Source of the DNA: Haemonchus contortus
Taxonomy: Eukaryota; Nematoda; Chromadorea; Rhabditida; Trichostrongylidae
Direction: 5' to 3'
Length of the DNA: 64,000 bases
NCBI GenBank assembly: GCA_000469685.2
Contig: LS997564.1
Span: forward strand, 15,465,591-15,529,590
The position numbers and the translations under genes are program-made. A model generated the notes under the pieces. The model saw only the letters and a list, made by a program, of their open reading frames with translations, did not search any database and was not told where the DNA came from. Below, piece by piece: positions 23,450 through 34,557 of this stretch. Positions within the stretch are counted from its first letter, which is position 1; each line of letters opens with the position of its first letter.

Positions 23450-23953
23450 TTCCGAATTTTGTGGTTCTGCCGCTGAAGTTCTTAGACTTCCCGACCTTTC
23501 CGCTGTCTCTTGGACTTTTAAGGGAATTAGTAAGTTTTTTGGCTGCCGTACGGTCCTTCTGTTGGAAGTTTGGAGTTCTACTTCACGAATTTTACCGTCA
23601 CTACCCTTTTTTATATTCGTTATGGGCGCCATTCTCCATTCGTGTCGAGGGAGAAGAGGGTCGCTCACGAGGACAACGGCTCCTACAGCAGGAGTATCTT
23701 GTCCGAGTCTGCTGTTTGTCGGAAGCCTTTTTTGTATTTCGAGAAGAGAAGTTAAGTATTGTTCTTGCCATATCCTCCAGAACTTTTCCGTTTCTTGGAT
23801 CGATGATTGGATCGCCTCTATCACTTGCTGGCGATATTGCAGGGTGCGGCGCGCATCTGAAGGGAGGTAAAAAGAATCGTCGTCGTTTACGGCGGTCCCA
23901 ATTTCTGAGAATTTTACGACGATATCACGCTGTAAAAAATTTATTGGGCGCAC
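23450..23953 (-). pseudogene. BEL/Pao integrase C-terminal region
   Basis: An open frame with RPINFLQRDIV, a polar segment, then FWRIWQEQYLTSL and VLVSDPLLPRHEW and a basic end (RRTVRQPKNLL). These are the conserved blocks of the module at the C-terminus of BEL/Pao integrases. It directly follows the protease region, so the reverse transcriptase and integrase core have been deleted. The frame continues without a stop into the envelope signal segment. Confidence 0.85.
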
Positions 23954-24049
23954 AGACGGCTTTGGTGATAACCGGAAGCGTATGCAGGTGCATGTTGTGA
24001 TTTATTCCCCTCCTGTCCCATAACCCCAGTGTTGTTAGGTTGCATGCAA

Positions 24050-24250
24050 TGCGTTTGGGTTGCTCAATGCCGGAGGTGTATACATGGAAAATTTTTGTTG
24101 TCGCGCACTCTCAACCCAATTCGTTGGCCAGAGTATCAGTGATGAAGGACTCATCTGTCCCGGTGTCTAGTGGATTTCCACATCCTTCCACTGGTCCCGT
24201 TGTGTGTCTCTCACTTGGGCCACTCCAGTTAGCAAGAGAACGTTGTTAGC
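24050..24250 (-). pseudogene. Retroviral-type aspartic protease fragment
   Basis: The minus strand near 24150 reads LDTGTDESFITDTLANELG, the active-site DTG of a retropepsin-like Pao protease with its hydrophobic follow-up. It sits just after gag in the expected order. A stop and frame changes lie on both sides, and the segment is truncated where it meets the integrase C-terminus. Confidence 0.75.
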
Positions 24251-24256
24251 AGTAGG

Positions 24257-25779
24257 CTAGGGGGTGTCCGGATATTCCGATGGGGCTTCACGATAGTGTG
24301 AAGAAGCTAAGACGGTGCCTGTTTCTGGTGAGGCGTCTTCCACTTGCAGTGCACTTGGGGGTTCTGAGGGACTAACCATCCCGAGAATGCGCGCATGTGC
24401 TCGGATCGGTTTTTCACTACGCTGCCCCTCGACATGTCTGATCAACTTTTGTTGCTGCCGTGCCCCTGCTTTCGGGACTATACAGCTCTCCTCCGGTGTG
24501 GGTGGTGTTTGCTGAGGTAAGGCGCAGTGGGACTGGATGACCCGTAAGGGACATAAAGTGTGGTGATGCTTTCTCCCATGACAAAACTTGCATCCTGCTC
24601 TTTGACAATCAGTGAGAAAATGGCCTACTGTTCCACAGTTGAGGCAGCGGTTAGTGTCTCTGAAGATTTTGCTGCTTTCTTCAGTAGTGGCGTATTTTGT
24701 GCATGCCATTGATTTATGACTGGTTGCATTGCAAAAGAGACAAGGTACAAGTTCGGCTGATTTGTTGCGAGGTGCGGATTTGAATCCCTTGGCTGGGACG
24801 GCGCTGTTTTGAAAAGGGTTCCTGTTCACCATATAGTTAATCCGCTCCTCTCTAGTTATGACTTTATCCAAATGTGAAAGAATATCACTAAGGACCCAAG
24901 ACTGAGTCTGTGTTGAAGTACCAACACAGAATTCGAGTACTTTGCGCTGAAGGTCTACCCTGAATTTTGACAAAACCTTTTGGCTGAAGAAAGAACCGTC
25001 TAAGGATACTCCTTTATCCTGTAATTGTGACACAATAGGTAGAACTGTCTGGAGGAGGCGGCGCTGCTCCTCTAGGCTTGAATTTTCGGTGCGAGTATTC
25101 TCTAATCGCGTATAAAGGCTATCGATGAGGCGTGACTCATCCCCATACTTATTATGTAAAAACATAACCGCTTTTTCATATTCCCTTCTGCGACATTGAA
25201 ACGGCGCACTGAGCCTTTTGCTTCTCCTCTGAGCGCACTGATCAAATAATCAATTTTTTGAAGGTTTGTCAGAGCTTGATTGTGGACATTAGCTTCACAA
25301 AGCGTCCAAAGGTTCTCCAATTCCCATACTTTCCCACTAAAGGTAGGTGTAGGAATGGCGTAGTTTCGCAATTAGGGGTTCTATCTATGTTTGTGCTATC
25401 CCCGAATGCGGCGCATTAGTATTTCTTGTCCGTCCCTCGTTTGCGTCCAAGGCGCTTATTCTTTTTGCTTCGAGTTCTATAGCGGCTTTTGCGCGTTATC
25501 GATGGCTGCCTCTGCTTTTTCAATATAAACATCTGCCTGCTGCTGATGCTCGGGCGTGAGACTATCCGCCAATGAGTCAATGGTAGTTGTAAAATCAAAC
25601 AAGGCTTCCGATACAAGTTGGGAAGTTGAATGAAGTTGCAAGACCAATTCTTTGATTCGTAAATTATAAGCTGACACCTGATGCGGACCTTCCATAGACT
25701 GTTTGTATTCTATATAGGTGTCCAGCGAAGAGCTCACATTGTTACAATAACGTGTTAAAAGACCTTTTTTCGAGCTCAA
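24257..25779 (-). pseudogene. Pao-type gag with three zinc knuckles
   Basis: The N-terminal part (25779-25477) is helical (KKGLLTRYCNNVSSSLDTY), followed by a frameshift. The middle part (25371-about 25160) carries FSGKVWELENLWTLCEANVH and ISALRGEAKGSVRRF, the Pao gag core. The C-terminal part (25165-24257) contains CLFCNATSHKSMAC, CLNCGTVGHFLTDC and CKFCHGRKHHHTLC knuckles. The role in a live element would be capsid formation and RNA binding. Two frameshifts, near 25480 and 25165, disable it. Confidence 0.85.
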
Positions 25780-26080
25780 TTTCTATGAGCCATCCTTAAT
25801 GAATAAGCAATAAGGGCGCAAAGAAATGAAAAATGAAAGATGAGAAAGAAGAAAAAAAGAAATCCTTATTGTCAAAATGCACTCTGGATCTTTCACTAGC
25901 ACAGATCCGAAGAGCGAAAGGTATGAAAAGGAAGCAAGCAAATGTAAAGAAATGGATATGTTTCGTTGATCAAAGTCGGCGCAGTATCCAAAGGCGAATA
26001 CTTAGTGAGGCGAATAATGAAAGGCGTACCGGTGTCCACTTGTTTGTGGTCCAAATCCGTTGATATCAGGCCGATGTACC

Positions 26081-26319
26081 ATAAAATGAAACTCGGTTGC
26101 CACGCGGAGAAATACGAATACCACCAGCAGCAGTATTTATTTCACCTCAAACTTGGGTAATTAAACCAGTGACATATACCTAACATAACAAAGGCTATAG
26201 ATATGATGAAGTGAAACACTTGGTCGGAAGAGAGCTGGGAAGAAGATGAGCAATTTCAAGGGGTGCATAGGAAATGATGGGCGCATAGAGAGCCGGTGCA
26301 GCATCTTGCCGGTAGGGTG
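26081..26319 (-). repeat. LTR-like direct repeat, 5' copy
   Basis: Partner of 18709-18947, the same length and orientation with about 10 differences. It lies upstream of gag in element orientation. Its right side abuts a different dispersed repeat (about 26320-26395), so flanking target duplications are not visible. Confidence 0.75.
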
Positions 26320-26395
26320 TCTCGCCTGAAGCTCTCCATAGCCTTCAAACCTCCTGGACGGGGCGAACAATACATCATGAACCGAGGTTCATGAC
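26320..26395 (+). repeat. Short dispersed repeat, partner at 36049-36120
   Basis: About 76 bp beginning TCTCGCCTGAAGCTCTCC and ending AACCGAGGTTCATG, shared with 36049-36120 with a few differences. At the second site it lies next to another repeat at the edge of the large inverted repeat. Its nature is unknown. Confidence 0.7.
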
Positions 26396-27289
26396 ACTCC
26401 CCAAGTAAGCAACGTCATAGCCAGCAACAAATTGACTTTGTTCTGGCTTCCTCCCCACAAGGCGAAAGGTTGATAAATTAGGTTGTTTTTTTCGAGTGAA
26501 TTAGGAAGACTTGAAGGTTGAGATATTGAGCTGCAGTAGTTTGGATAAATAAAGGCATTCCATCAAGAAAAATGTTCAACAATGGTGTCAGTTAACAAAG
26601 GAATTTATAACGTCGTCTAGTTTACGATGTTGAAGTTCGAGGGATGATCTGTTTCCTAACATCTGAGTTGGTCGCTACCACGTCTTGTACTGCACCCGCT
26701 GTTTCCAGTTGTGGATCGCATTTTTCGGTGTCCATGTGCTGACTCCATAAGTTAGTTGTACATGGCGTCGTTGGTGATGGTGCAGCTAAAGTCTGAATAA
26801 AAGTTCGATTTGGCTAGTAGACACTTACACACACATCTTGCTCTTACATTTGACGGGGTTCTTAGGTATAGGCTTGTCTTCCGTTTGCGGTAATCATTGA
26901 TTTTTTTGTTTTTTGGTTTTTGTTTTTGTTTTTTTGTTTGTTTTTATTTTGTAACCTTGTTTGGTTTTCACTATTATGCTATTTCTGTATGATAAGGTTA
27001 TGATATTGATGATTTATTGAATATCATGCTCAATCGTCCAATGTTTTACCAAATTGACCAATTTCAATATAAATGTTGAGTATGCAAGTTGTAAATGACA
27101 TTGATATAGTGACTGAAGAACGTTAATTGAAAAAATGCGTACTATCGAGTGAGCAACTACGGTTGGATAGCAAGGTTAAATTGATATTGAATTAACAACT
27201 ACTTGAAGGAACATTACAATTGAAGAGCGAAGTACAATTGAAAAGAAATGAAAATTGCATATAATATTACATTGGAAATTTGAATGGGC
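26396..27289. other. No gene; T-rich low-complexity tract
   Basis: No supported open frame. A T/G-rich low-complexity run with repeated GTTTTT occupies about 26905-26955. This separates the two BEL/Pao-like elements. Confidence 0.5.
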
Positions 27290-27550
27290 AAAAGCCGAAT
27301 GGTGTGAGTGCATTTCTTTATCGCGTTCAGCAGTTTTACAATAAAAACAGATTGATGAAGCTGGGCATGATGTTGCGAGGTTTGTCGCCTTTAGGAGGCA
27401 CCGCTCGCAACGATCACGCTCAAATAAGCAGCGTCGTCTATCACGTAGGTTATAGAAGCGCCCGCAATCGCAGGCGTAGTGATCGCCGTCGCAGAACGCG
27501 CACCGCTTGGTGACGGGTACTGCGACGGCCCAGCTCGGACCCGGTTGCAT
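27290..27550 (-). pseudogene. Zinc-knuckle frame, gag-like
   Basis: Contains CAFCDGDHYACDC, then RCLFERDRCERCL and SICFYCKTAERDK, a Cys/His pattern like the post-envelope ORF of the neighbouring element (CVFC...H...C, RC..CL). It lies downstream of the envelope relic on the same strand. The flanking sequence is frameshifted. Confidence 0.6.
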
Positions 27551-28488
27551 GGCTTGAGCATGGGGGTCGTCTTGTGGTGCATTGACTTGAGCTTGAATTT
27601 AATTGAGAATCTGTTTTTGAAGGTTGTAGACTTTCAGGAAACCGTTCATCGCTTCCTCCATGAGGTCCTTGACTGACTGTGCGCAGTGTTCAACCATGTG
27701 CACTTCACGCTGGAAATGTTGAGTTATGTAAAAATGGTTGACTATAGTTTAACCAAATTTGGCTTAATACGGAGGCAGATCCTCATCAATTTAGCGTTTT
27801 TTCTGTGGGTGTTGTTGTGAAGTTTTTTCCATCAGAGGGGTTTTAACGTCCCGTGAATTTTTTCCTTTTTCGGGGATGTCCTCTCTTTCTTATGTCCTCT
27901 TCTCTCTTTTCTTTTCTTTTTCCTCTTCTGTTATTGAACGCACAAAGGTCATTCCTAAACTTGAGGTTGTTTGTTGCAAAATTGATAGGTTCGAATCGAA
28001 AAGGAGATAAAGAAAGGAAAAAATAAGAACAAAGCACTTGAAAAGATTGATATTGAAACAAGAAATTGATTTGAATATTAGGGTACTCACGTGGATCATA
28101 TCTATGCTATTCTTCATTGATAGCGTCTGTGCGACCCAAGCTTCTTTGAATTTTGGCGTGCATTAGTGAGAGATCTCCTCTTCGAGTATTTGACGTCGAA
28201 GACCCTCGAAGTTGAACGCTTGTTGCTCTTGGTCGTGCCCTTGTTGTTGTTGTTGAGGTCCTTGTTATTGTTGCTAAGGTCCTTGTTGATGTTCTTCTTC
28301 TTCTTGTTGATCTTGCTGTTAATCGACATTATTGTTGTCGGGTTCCGCAGGTACGTCTGGTACTTCTTCTTCGACAACATTTTGTTCCCCATCCGCCATT
28401 GCTGAAATTTGACTTTCTAACCTTCTGGTACGGGCTACTTTTGATCAATAAATACGGTAACCGCGCAGGATTATGTTATTAGAACAGT

Positions 28489-29586
28489 CTATGCATTGAG
28501 AACTTTGCTAGCGTAAAGGGGAGACGTATAATACAAGAAATTAGAAAGAAGATTGAATAGGAGAGTTAAGAGTGAGAAGCCGAGCAGCATCGGGAATGGT
28601 ATGAGGAGTGCCAATGTTGAGGATCGAGAAGCTGGCGTTGATGTTTTTATTTTACTTGAGCATAGATACGCTATGCTGATAGCCATGAGAAATGACATAA
28701 TGATAAGAACTGTAGCGGTGAACGAGAAAAAGATGCTGCATATTGCAAGAAAACGGTTAAAGTCTGGAAAGTTCAATGATATGTAAAAGGTGCAGTCATC
28801 TTGTGTAGTTTGTTCCATTGTTTTGTATAATTCCACAAGGGTCTTAAACCGGTGACGTAATTTAGTGCACCATCGACTTCGAATATCGTTGTTTGAGACC
28901 CGCATTGGGCTTGACATTGTTCTTTGACGCGTGCACCGTTAAAGAATAGACGTATTTGGTTTGTTTTTTCCCTGTCTTGTGCAGGTGAGTACGAAATGTT
29001 GCGTTCAGCACGTCACCTGTGCTATTGCGTGCTGCACATCTGCCGCGCAAGTGATTTCGGCCTCCGCTCCCTTATAGCAGTCGTAACACCCGCCAAAACT
29101 AATTGGTATAATAGTGCAAGAGAAATCCACTATGTGTTGTTTTATTTGAAAGCTTGTTGGATCAAGACGTATTGCTAGCTCTGCGGCAAATGTACTTGTA
29201 TGGGTTTGGGGTATCTTCTTTGGTCATGCTATGATGACTCCATTTTCAATTGGAAGTGGTAGTACATTGGGTAAGTGGCGCAGTTGTGAAACGTCGTTTT
29301 GCATGCAATAGCGTGATATTGAGTCTTCTGCAGGGTTGCATTTGCAAGTGTCTTTTATGGCAAATGTTGAGGTGAAGGTGTTGAAAGGGGAAGGTTTGCT
29401 AGTGCAAGCGTAGCTAAATGTAGCGTCGTCATCTAAATATGCTGTTGTTTTCTTGTTAGTTACGAAGCGTTTGTATTGGATGGCTATTGAAGGGCTGAAG
29501 CAAGATGTTACTTCTATTTTGGTGTTTGCGAGGGTGCGAATGGTGTGGTGCGATTCACGCGTCAATATAATGAGGTCATCGGCCAA
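28489..29586 (-). pseudogene. Envelope (phlebovirus Gc-like) C-terminal relic
   Basis: The first frame (29586-29224) has DTCKCNPAEDSISRYC and aligns by eye with NCKCAAAESKVRCEC in the neighbouring element's envelope. Near 29090 another frame reads YDCYKGAEAEITC, corresponding to YYNCAKGA there. The last frame (28917-28489) has long hydrophobic stretches (FLAICSIFFSFTATVLIIM) suited to the membrane anchor. Stops and frameshifts separate these parts. Confidence 0.65.
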
Positions 29587-30009
29587 AATTCGCTATAACA
29601 TCATGCCCACCATCATAACGGAAGAAATAAGAACTTATAAGTAGAACAAGTAAAGAAATGACCAACTATGCACGTTAACAGAAGGATTGCTTTCATCAGC
29701 ATCAAAAAATTTGAAGTTATTCTCATTTTGAACGTTTAACAAGTAAATTGTTGACTTGTAGAGTGAATGTTTAGTCTCAAAGGGGGTTTATTGCCATAGT
29801 GTAGAGATTTGCTTCAATTCATGGTGAAACCGTGGACTACTGCAAATTTATTTGGTCCATTTCAACAAAATGGTACTGAAGCAATGCTGCGTGCACGAAA
29901 AGCTCCAATGGGGTCACGCGTGAATCGCGCGCTCTCCGGGTACGAATGGTGTAAGGTTTAACTTCTCCTGTGAATACTCCGTGCACGTCGTGAGTATAAG
30001 TTTGTTCGA

Positions 30010-30835
30010 TTATGAGAGTTGGACAGTTTCATGCCATGTGGGGCAATTTCTTGATTTCAGTTTCCTAGTCATCTGCTTGATTATTCGCCCTGGGTCCTGA
30101 TACTGGCTTTCTAATCAAGCAATCGCTTTCTTGTACGATTCGCCAGTTCGAGGAATCATTTGGAGCGTTCTTGCTGTGTCTCCTTTGCAGCAGTTCATGA
30201 GAAATGACAACTTTTCGACTTTTGAATATGGTTGCTTGTGTACCAACTCTTCAAATCCACAAACGAGTTAAACGTCGAGGGGTTACCATAGAAGTTAGGC
30301 GCTCGAAGTTCATTTCCGGGCAACCTATGTTCCAGCGTCCTAACGTTGCCTGGTAAAGTTGAATGGTCAAGGATTTGTGGAGACTGGGATTGACTTGAAC
30401 TACCTTGCTGTGGTTTTCTTTTGAATTCCAGTTCAGCGCTTGTTTCTTGGCATAAAGCTCTACCAGCCTTGTTTCTAGTTTGCGTTTGAAGTCTTCTGCT
30501 TGACTGAGTAGTTCTTCTCCTCTTTTACCCTGCCAGTACTCATCGAACTGCTATTCGATGTCTGCTTTGACTTCTTCTTCAAGAAGGTCGTTGATGGACT
30601 GATTACATTCGGCGTAGTAGGCGCTGATGTCGTTCTTCCGCTGCTCTAGTTGAGACATCAGATTTTTGACGACTATTTCTTTCGAAATAAGGAACATTTC
30701 TAACTCTTGAGCTTGGGTGGAGAGGCGCCATGGTTCCTCAAACTTTTGAGCTTCGAATAGTAAACCGATTAATGCGTTGAGTTGTCTAGTGAGCTTTTGT
30801 TTGACATTTTTCAGGAGGAATGGTTGCAGCGACAT
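30010..30835 (-). pseudogene. Pao-type gag relic
   Basis: The first 94-codon frame (30835-30551) is helical and charged (EVKQ/Q-rich, with LEMFLISKEIVVKNLMSQLE). Further along the minus strand, in changing frames, NFYGNPSTFNSFVDL (about 30270) and stretches of a conserved helical core follow, as in the gag core of Pao elements. Several stops and frameshifts are present. Confidence 0.5.
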
Positions 30836-31324
30836 GCTGTTTTGGATACCTTCTTGACAACGCGTTGAATAGTGAACCTCTTTGAGGGAGGCTCACTGTC
30901 ATTCACGATTGACAGTGCGAGGACAGAGCTCATCACAAAGTTTATATCCTGTCGTTGTTATCTATTAGCATCGGAATGAAGATTCCTTGTCAATTGTTAT
31001 GAGAGTTTGTTGCGAGACAATGACGATGTACATGTTCCCGTGCGAATGTTATGAGAATCGTGGAGCTCTTTTTGTTTTGAAATCACTAGGTTGGGATCTG
31101 ATATGATTATGGAGGAAATTTTTGCGATTATTATTTTTGGTTTTTTAGAATCTTGAAAACAAGTTTTAACTGAACTAAAATTGTTGGTTTGAGCAGCTCC
31201 TGTTAAGGAGCTTCGCCAACGGCTTGTGCTATGTTGAATAGCGTTCTGATAAGAATTCAAAAAACTTGTAAGTACTTACATCAGCTGGAGCTGTTTTTTT
31301 GTGGATGCCCTCTTAAGTTGGCAC

Positions 31325-31465
31325 GACTGTCGGTCGTCCACTGGGTTTTCTGTTGAGTAACCTTTTCATGGTTCACTTACTAATAATTGGTCACGCGACG
31401 GTCTCTTGTTAGGACCAGACTGTCGGTCTGTCACCGGGTTTCTGATGAGTTTCCTTCTCGTCGTC
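31325..31465. repeat. Two imperfect tandem units
   Basis: CGACTGTCGGTCGTCCACTG and GACTGTCGGTCTGTCACCGG, each followed by GGTTTTCTG(T)TGAG and a C/T-rich tail, form two imperfect copies about 90-100 bp apart. It is a small local duplication of unknown meaning. Confidence 0.5.
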
Positions 31466-31543
31466 ATTATGCTATTGGCCATAAATTGAACATTTGATTT
31501 TGTCTCATTGGAGTGGCGCTAAAGCCGTTGGCAATCGAGGAAG

Positions 31544-31742
31544 TGTTATGTCCTTGTCGTGTTGAGTGGAAGCTTTATTCGAAGGCATGAGACGAGACAA
31601 AAGTGAATGCGACCATACTCATGAGAGTTTATATAGGCAATTTGTTTATGTGATCATGATGTACTATCACTCTTACAGTAAACACAAATATACTGCAGTT
31701 CATTTTATGAGGAAGGTACAGTGCATTCAGCCTGCCCCAACA
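31544..31742 (-). repeat. Gypsy 3' LTR with TATA box and polyA signal
   Basis: On the minus strand it begins TGTTGGGGCAGGC next to the purine tract and ends ...ATAACA. A TATATAAAC box lies near 31627-31635 and AATAAA near 31574-31579, in the order expected for U3 and R regions. Its length of about 199 bp is short but usual for nematode gypsy-like elements. Confidence 0.75.
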
Positions 31743-31750
31743 CCTCCCCC

Positions 31751-33527
31751 TTAAGATTGACGTCCGCGGTACGACTTGGCGCAAGGGTCAATATGGAGGA
31801 AATCAGGAGGACGTCGAATGTGGATAGATCGACGATATCCGGAGGTGGGCGACGTCGGCTGTGGTGATCTTGCTGTAAATGTTGTCGTTGGAGCAGCAGC
31901 GGTATCCACTGGAGTCGGTGATGTCACGGTAGTTGTATTCAGTGAAGGTTCCAATGGCACATTCAAAGCGTTGCTCAATTCAGGTACTGCTTCCGGCAAA
32001 ACACGTGGGATTAGTTGATTTATGTGCCGTTTCCATACGGCTCCTTGAACAGATACATCGTAGAGAGCGCGTCCATGGCGGCGTGTAATGCGTCCTGAAA
32101 TTCATGTGCGTTGATTGGAACGGAAGTCTCGTGCATAGACTAGATCATTTGGCTCGAATCTTCTAGTTTAGCTCCGTGTCGGCGGTTGAACTGAGCTTCC
32201 ATTTAGTAACTTCTCGAAGTTTCTGCAAACTCACTAGGTTTCAACAGATCTAAGGCGTTACGAAGTTTTTTGCAGGACAGCGTCCGTTAGGAGATGCGGT
32301 GCAGGGTGTGTTTCTGTAGGTGAACAGAAATGTATGAAGGGCATCAAGGGTTAGACCGTGATCCTTCATTGATTCATTTTCGGAAGCGATCGCTTGAAGG
32401 TGTCCACGATCGCTCGACTCGCCCATTGGATTGGGGATGGAACAGGAGTGATCGAACGTGTTCGATTCCTCTGTGACGGCAGAAATTTTGGAACTCGGCC
32501 AGAGTGAATCGAGTCCCATTATCGGAAACAATGACGTGAGGGAATCCGAACTGGGCGAAAAGGTGGTTGAACTCTCTTAGGGTTGCGGTAGTGGTCGTGG
32601 AATATCATTGGAATGACTTCGGGCCATTTGGAGAAGGCGTCGACGATTACGAGGTAAGAGATTCCTCCATGTGGACCGGCAAAGTCTATGTGGATCTGCG
32701 TCCGTGGTGAGTCTGAGCGGGGCCACGAGCAGAGCGTGATTCTGACTGGTGACTTGACAATCGGTACAGGTGCGAACCAATTTTTCCAAGTCTTTGTTGA
32801 TCCTCGTCCAGAATACGTAGCTGCGGGCTAGGAAATTCATTCTGTTAATTCCTCTATGTCCTTCGTGAAGCTTTTTCATGGTCTGTGGCTGAAGGGACCT
32901 GGGAATGATGATACGGCCTCCGAAATGTAGACATCCTTGCTGAGTCGACAGATAGTTTGCAAGTGAGCGTAACTAGCGATTGCCGATGATGGTTTCTTTG
33001 GCCAATTGTTGAGGGCGATGTGGTCGAGTACTTGTCGTAGAGGGTCGTCTTCAGCTGTAGCGCGGGCAACATCCTTGGCTGTGACCGGTAAGCGGTTGAC
33101 GTTTTCGTGAAAGATGGCAGTTATGTCGTAAGCGATTTTCGCTATTATGACATCTTCTTCCGGTGGTGATTGGGTGGCGGTGAGGCGGGAGAGTGCGTCT
33201 ACTTGTCCAAAGGTGTTCATGTTCCGGTATTCTATGTCGAAAATGTAAGCAAGTAGTGTGAGTCTCCACCGCTGTAGACGGTTTGCGGAGTAGGCAGGTA
33301 CTCCTTTCTTAGATCCGAATATGGCTAAGAGTGGTTTGTGGTCTGTGAGGAGGATGAAGTGGCGTCCGTAGATGAACCGCATGAACGAGTGCAAGACCTT
33401 CCTTTTCTATTTGTCCGTAGTTCTTTTCTGCATCAGTGAGTGAAGGGCTAGCACGGTAAACAGCTTTCTCTGTTCCATCGGGATAGCGGTGAGAAATGAC
33501 AGCTCCAATTCCAATACTGTAGTTCAT
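31751..33527 (-). pseudogene. Gypsy pol 3' half: RNase H, integrase
   Basis: In sense order: RNase H ([46 protein letters not shown]), the integrase zinc-binding region (HEGHRGINRMNFLARSYVFW, CTDCQ), catalytic-core pieces in other frames, and a C-terminal Pro/Thr-rich tail ending IRRPPDFLHIDPCAKSYRG at a stop just before the purine tract. At least four frameshifts interrupt it. The role in a live element would be RNA degradation during reverse transcription and DNA integration. Confidence 0.85.
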
Positions 33528-33843
33528 TTTATGAGGAAGGTATAGTGCATTCGGCCTGCCCCAACAGAAAGGATTTGGAAATGCTGTCGTAGCTTGAAGC
33601 TGACGGACTCATCGTTAGTATGCCTTGAGGCGGATGCGCTCCCTTGGCCCTAGGGGAGCACTCTTCGTAAGTTGGTGTATTGCTGGTTTGGAAAAGTCCG
33701 TGGTTGTCGTGTCGGTTCAGAGGGGTTGAGACCTCCTTTAAACATTGTGTTGGATTCGTTGGATTCGATTTTTATACAGAGACTTAAATATCGGATATCG
33801 GCAGTGGGTTAAAAGTTAAAGTTAAAGTTTTTGGCGTTAATCA

Positions 33844-34011
33844 ATCCCGTCTGAGGGATGCGCCCCCGCACTCGACTTCCATTCAGAATCGTAGTGGCGT
33901 AATGAGTGCGTATGTGGCCTATACAATGACTTGCGGTGGCCAGCCGATGTACAAGTCAGTGCTTTTATCCTCCCAGACGAGTCTGGTACCAATTCACCGA
34001 CCCCGGAGGGA
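33844..34011 (+). repeat. Dispersed repeat X, copy 1
   Basis: About 168 bp recurring at about 39588-39757 (same orientation) and, reversed, at about 40727-40893 and 58010-58172. Diagnostic words are AATGACTTGCGGTGGCCAG and GATGTACAAG(T/C)CAGTGCTTT. Two of the four copies are embedded in the arms of the large inverted repeat. Confidence 0.85.
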
Positions 34012-34110
34012 TGGAAGGCTTGGTTGGCCTAGGCGGGCATCGATCCGAGATTCGAACCCCTGACCGTGCGTGTGATATAGTGCGCCACTTGCCACTACAC
34101 CACCTCCGCC
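34012..34110 (-). repeat. tRNA-derived SINE-like sequence
   Basis: On the minus strand GGAGGTGGTGTAGTGGCAAG resembles a pol III A box and GGTCAGGGGTTCGAATCTC a B box at tRNA-like spacing. It ends in CCAACCAAGCCTTCC, a tail shared with copies in the large inverted repeat and the 10.7-kb palindrome. No proper acceptor stem is seen, so it is a SINE head and not a tRNA gene. Confidence 0.65.
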
Positions 34111-34557
34111 CAGTGGGTTGCCCGAGTAGGATCCTGCTCGATGCACCATGTTGCCATGATATTGAAAATTCGGCCGATGCACCATGTTTTGGGGCATCAC
34201 CCCCAAATTTAGGGTTGATGGTTCTGTCGAGTAGCTTTACACCTTGAGACATACAACTCTCTTATTCCCTCGCTTACTGACAACATAAAGTCCGACGATT
34301 AAGAACATTGCGTGGGTGTGACAATACAACATTGCCAACAACAGTCATTTTACATCAAATCGTCAGTGATGCTACCAGGCCACTTGAGTCTTGTTGGACT
34401 CGAATCTTGTTGATCGTTGAGTTAACATTGAGTACCCGTACCTTTTGCTCACCTACGTCTTCGTAGGTCCACCTGCAGATGAGACTGGCAGCCAGACCTT
34501 CCCCGGCTCAGCCTCCATCCGTGGTCAGCTATTGCACGTGGGATCCTTACCAGGGAA

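Larger units (their letters stand above)
18709..26319 (-). mobile_element. Degraded BEL/Pao retroelement with envelope gene
   Basis: A minus-strand element of about 7.6 kb between 239-bp direct repeats. In sense order it has gag (25779-24257), aspartic protease (about 24250-24050), a deletion joint, integrase C-terminus (23953-about 23450), envelope-like gene (about 23362-20556) and a zinc-knuckle ORF (about 20380-19150). Reverse transcriptase, RNase H and the integrase catalytic core are absent. The roughly 4% divergence between the end repeats suggests a fairly recent insertion, while coding frames carry several frameshifts. BEL/Pao is inferred from the Pao-type gag knuckles and the C-terminal integrase module. 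Confidence 0.85.
27290..30835 (-). mobile_element. Second, heavily decayed BEL/Pao-like element
   Basis: Minus-strand remnants in sense order: gag-like helical and core segments (30835-about 30010), envelope C-terminal part (29586-28489), a Gln-rich stretch near 28400-28140 and a zinc-knuckle frame (27550-27290). No polymerase is recognisable. The envelope and knuckle segments are homologous to those of the 18.7-26.3 kb element, and the order is the same. No end repeats were identified. Many stops and frame changes indicate an older insertion. Confidence 0.65.
31544..33566 (-). mobile_element. Ty3/gypsy retrotransposon with large internal deletion
   Basis: The 3' LTR (31544-31742, beginning TGTTGGGGCAGGC on the minus strand) is preceded by a purine tract AAGGGGGAGG. 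At the other end the first about 45-50 bp of the same LTR (33566 down to about 33520) are joined directly to RNase H coding sequence, so the rest of the 5' LTR, gag, protease and most of reverse transcriptase are missing. Short flanks GGAAG (31539-31543) and GAAAG (33567-33571) may be a 5-bp target duplication with one mismatch. Confidence 0.85.
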
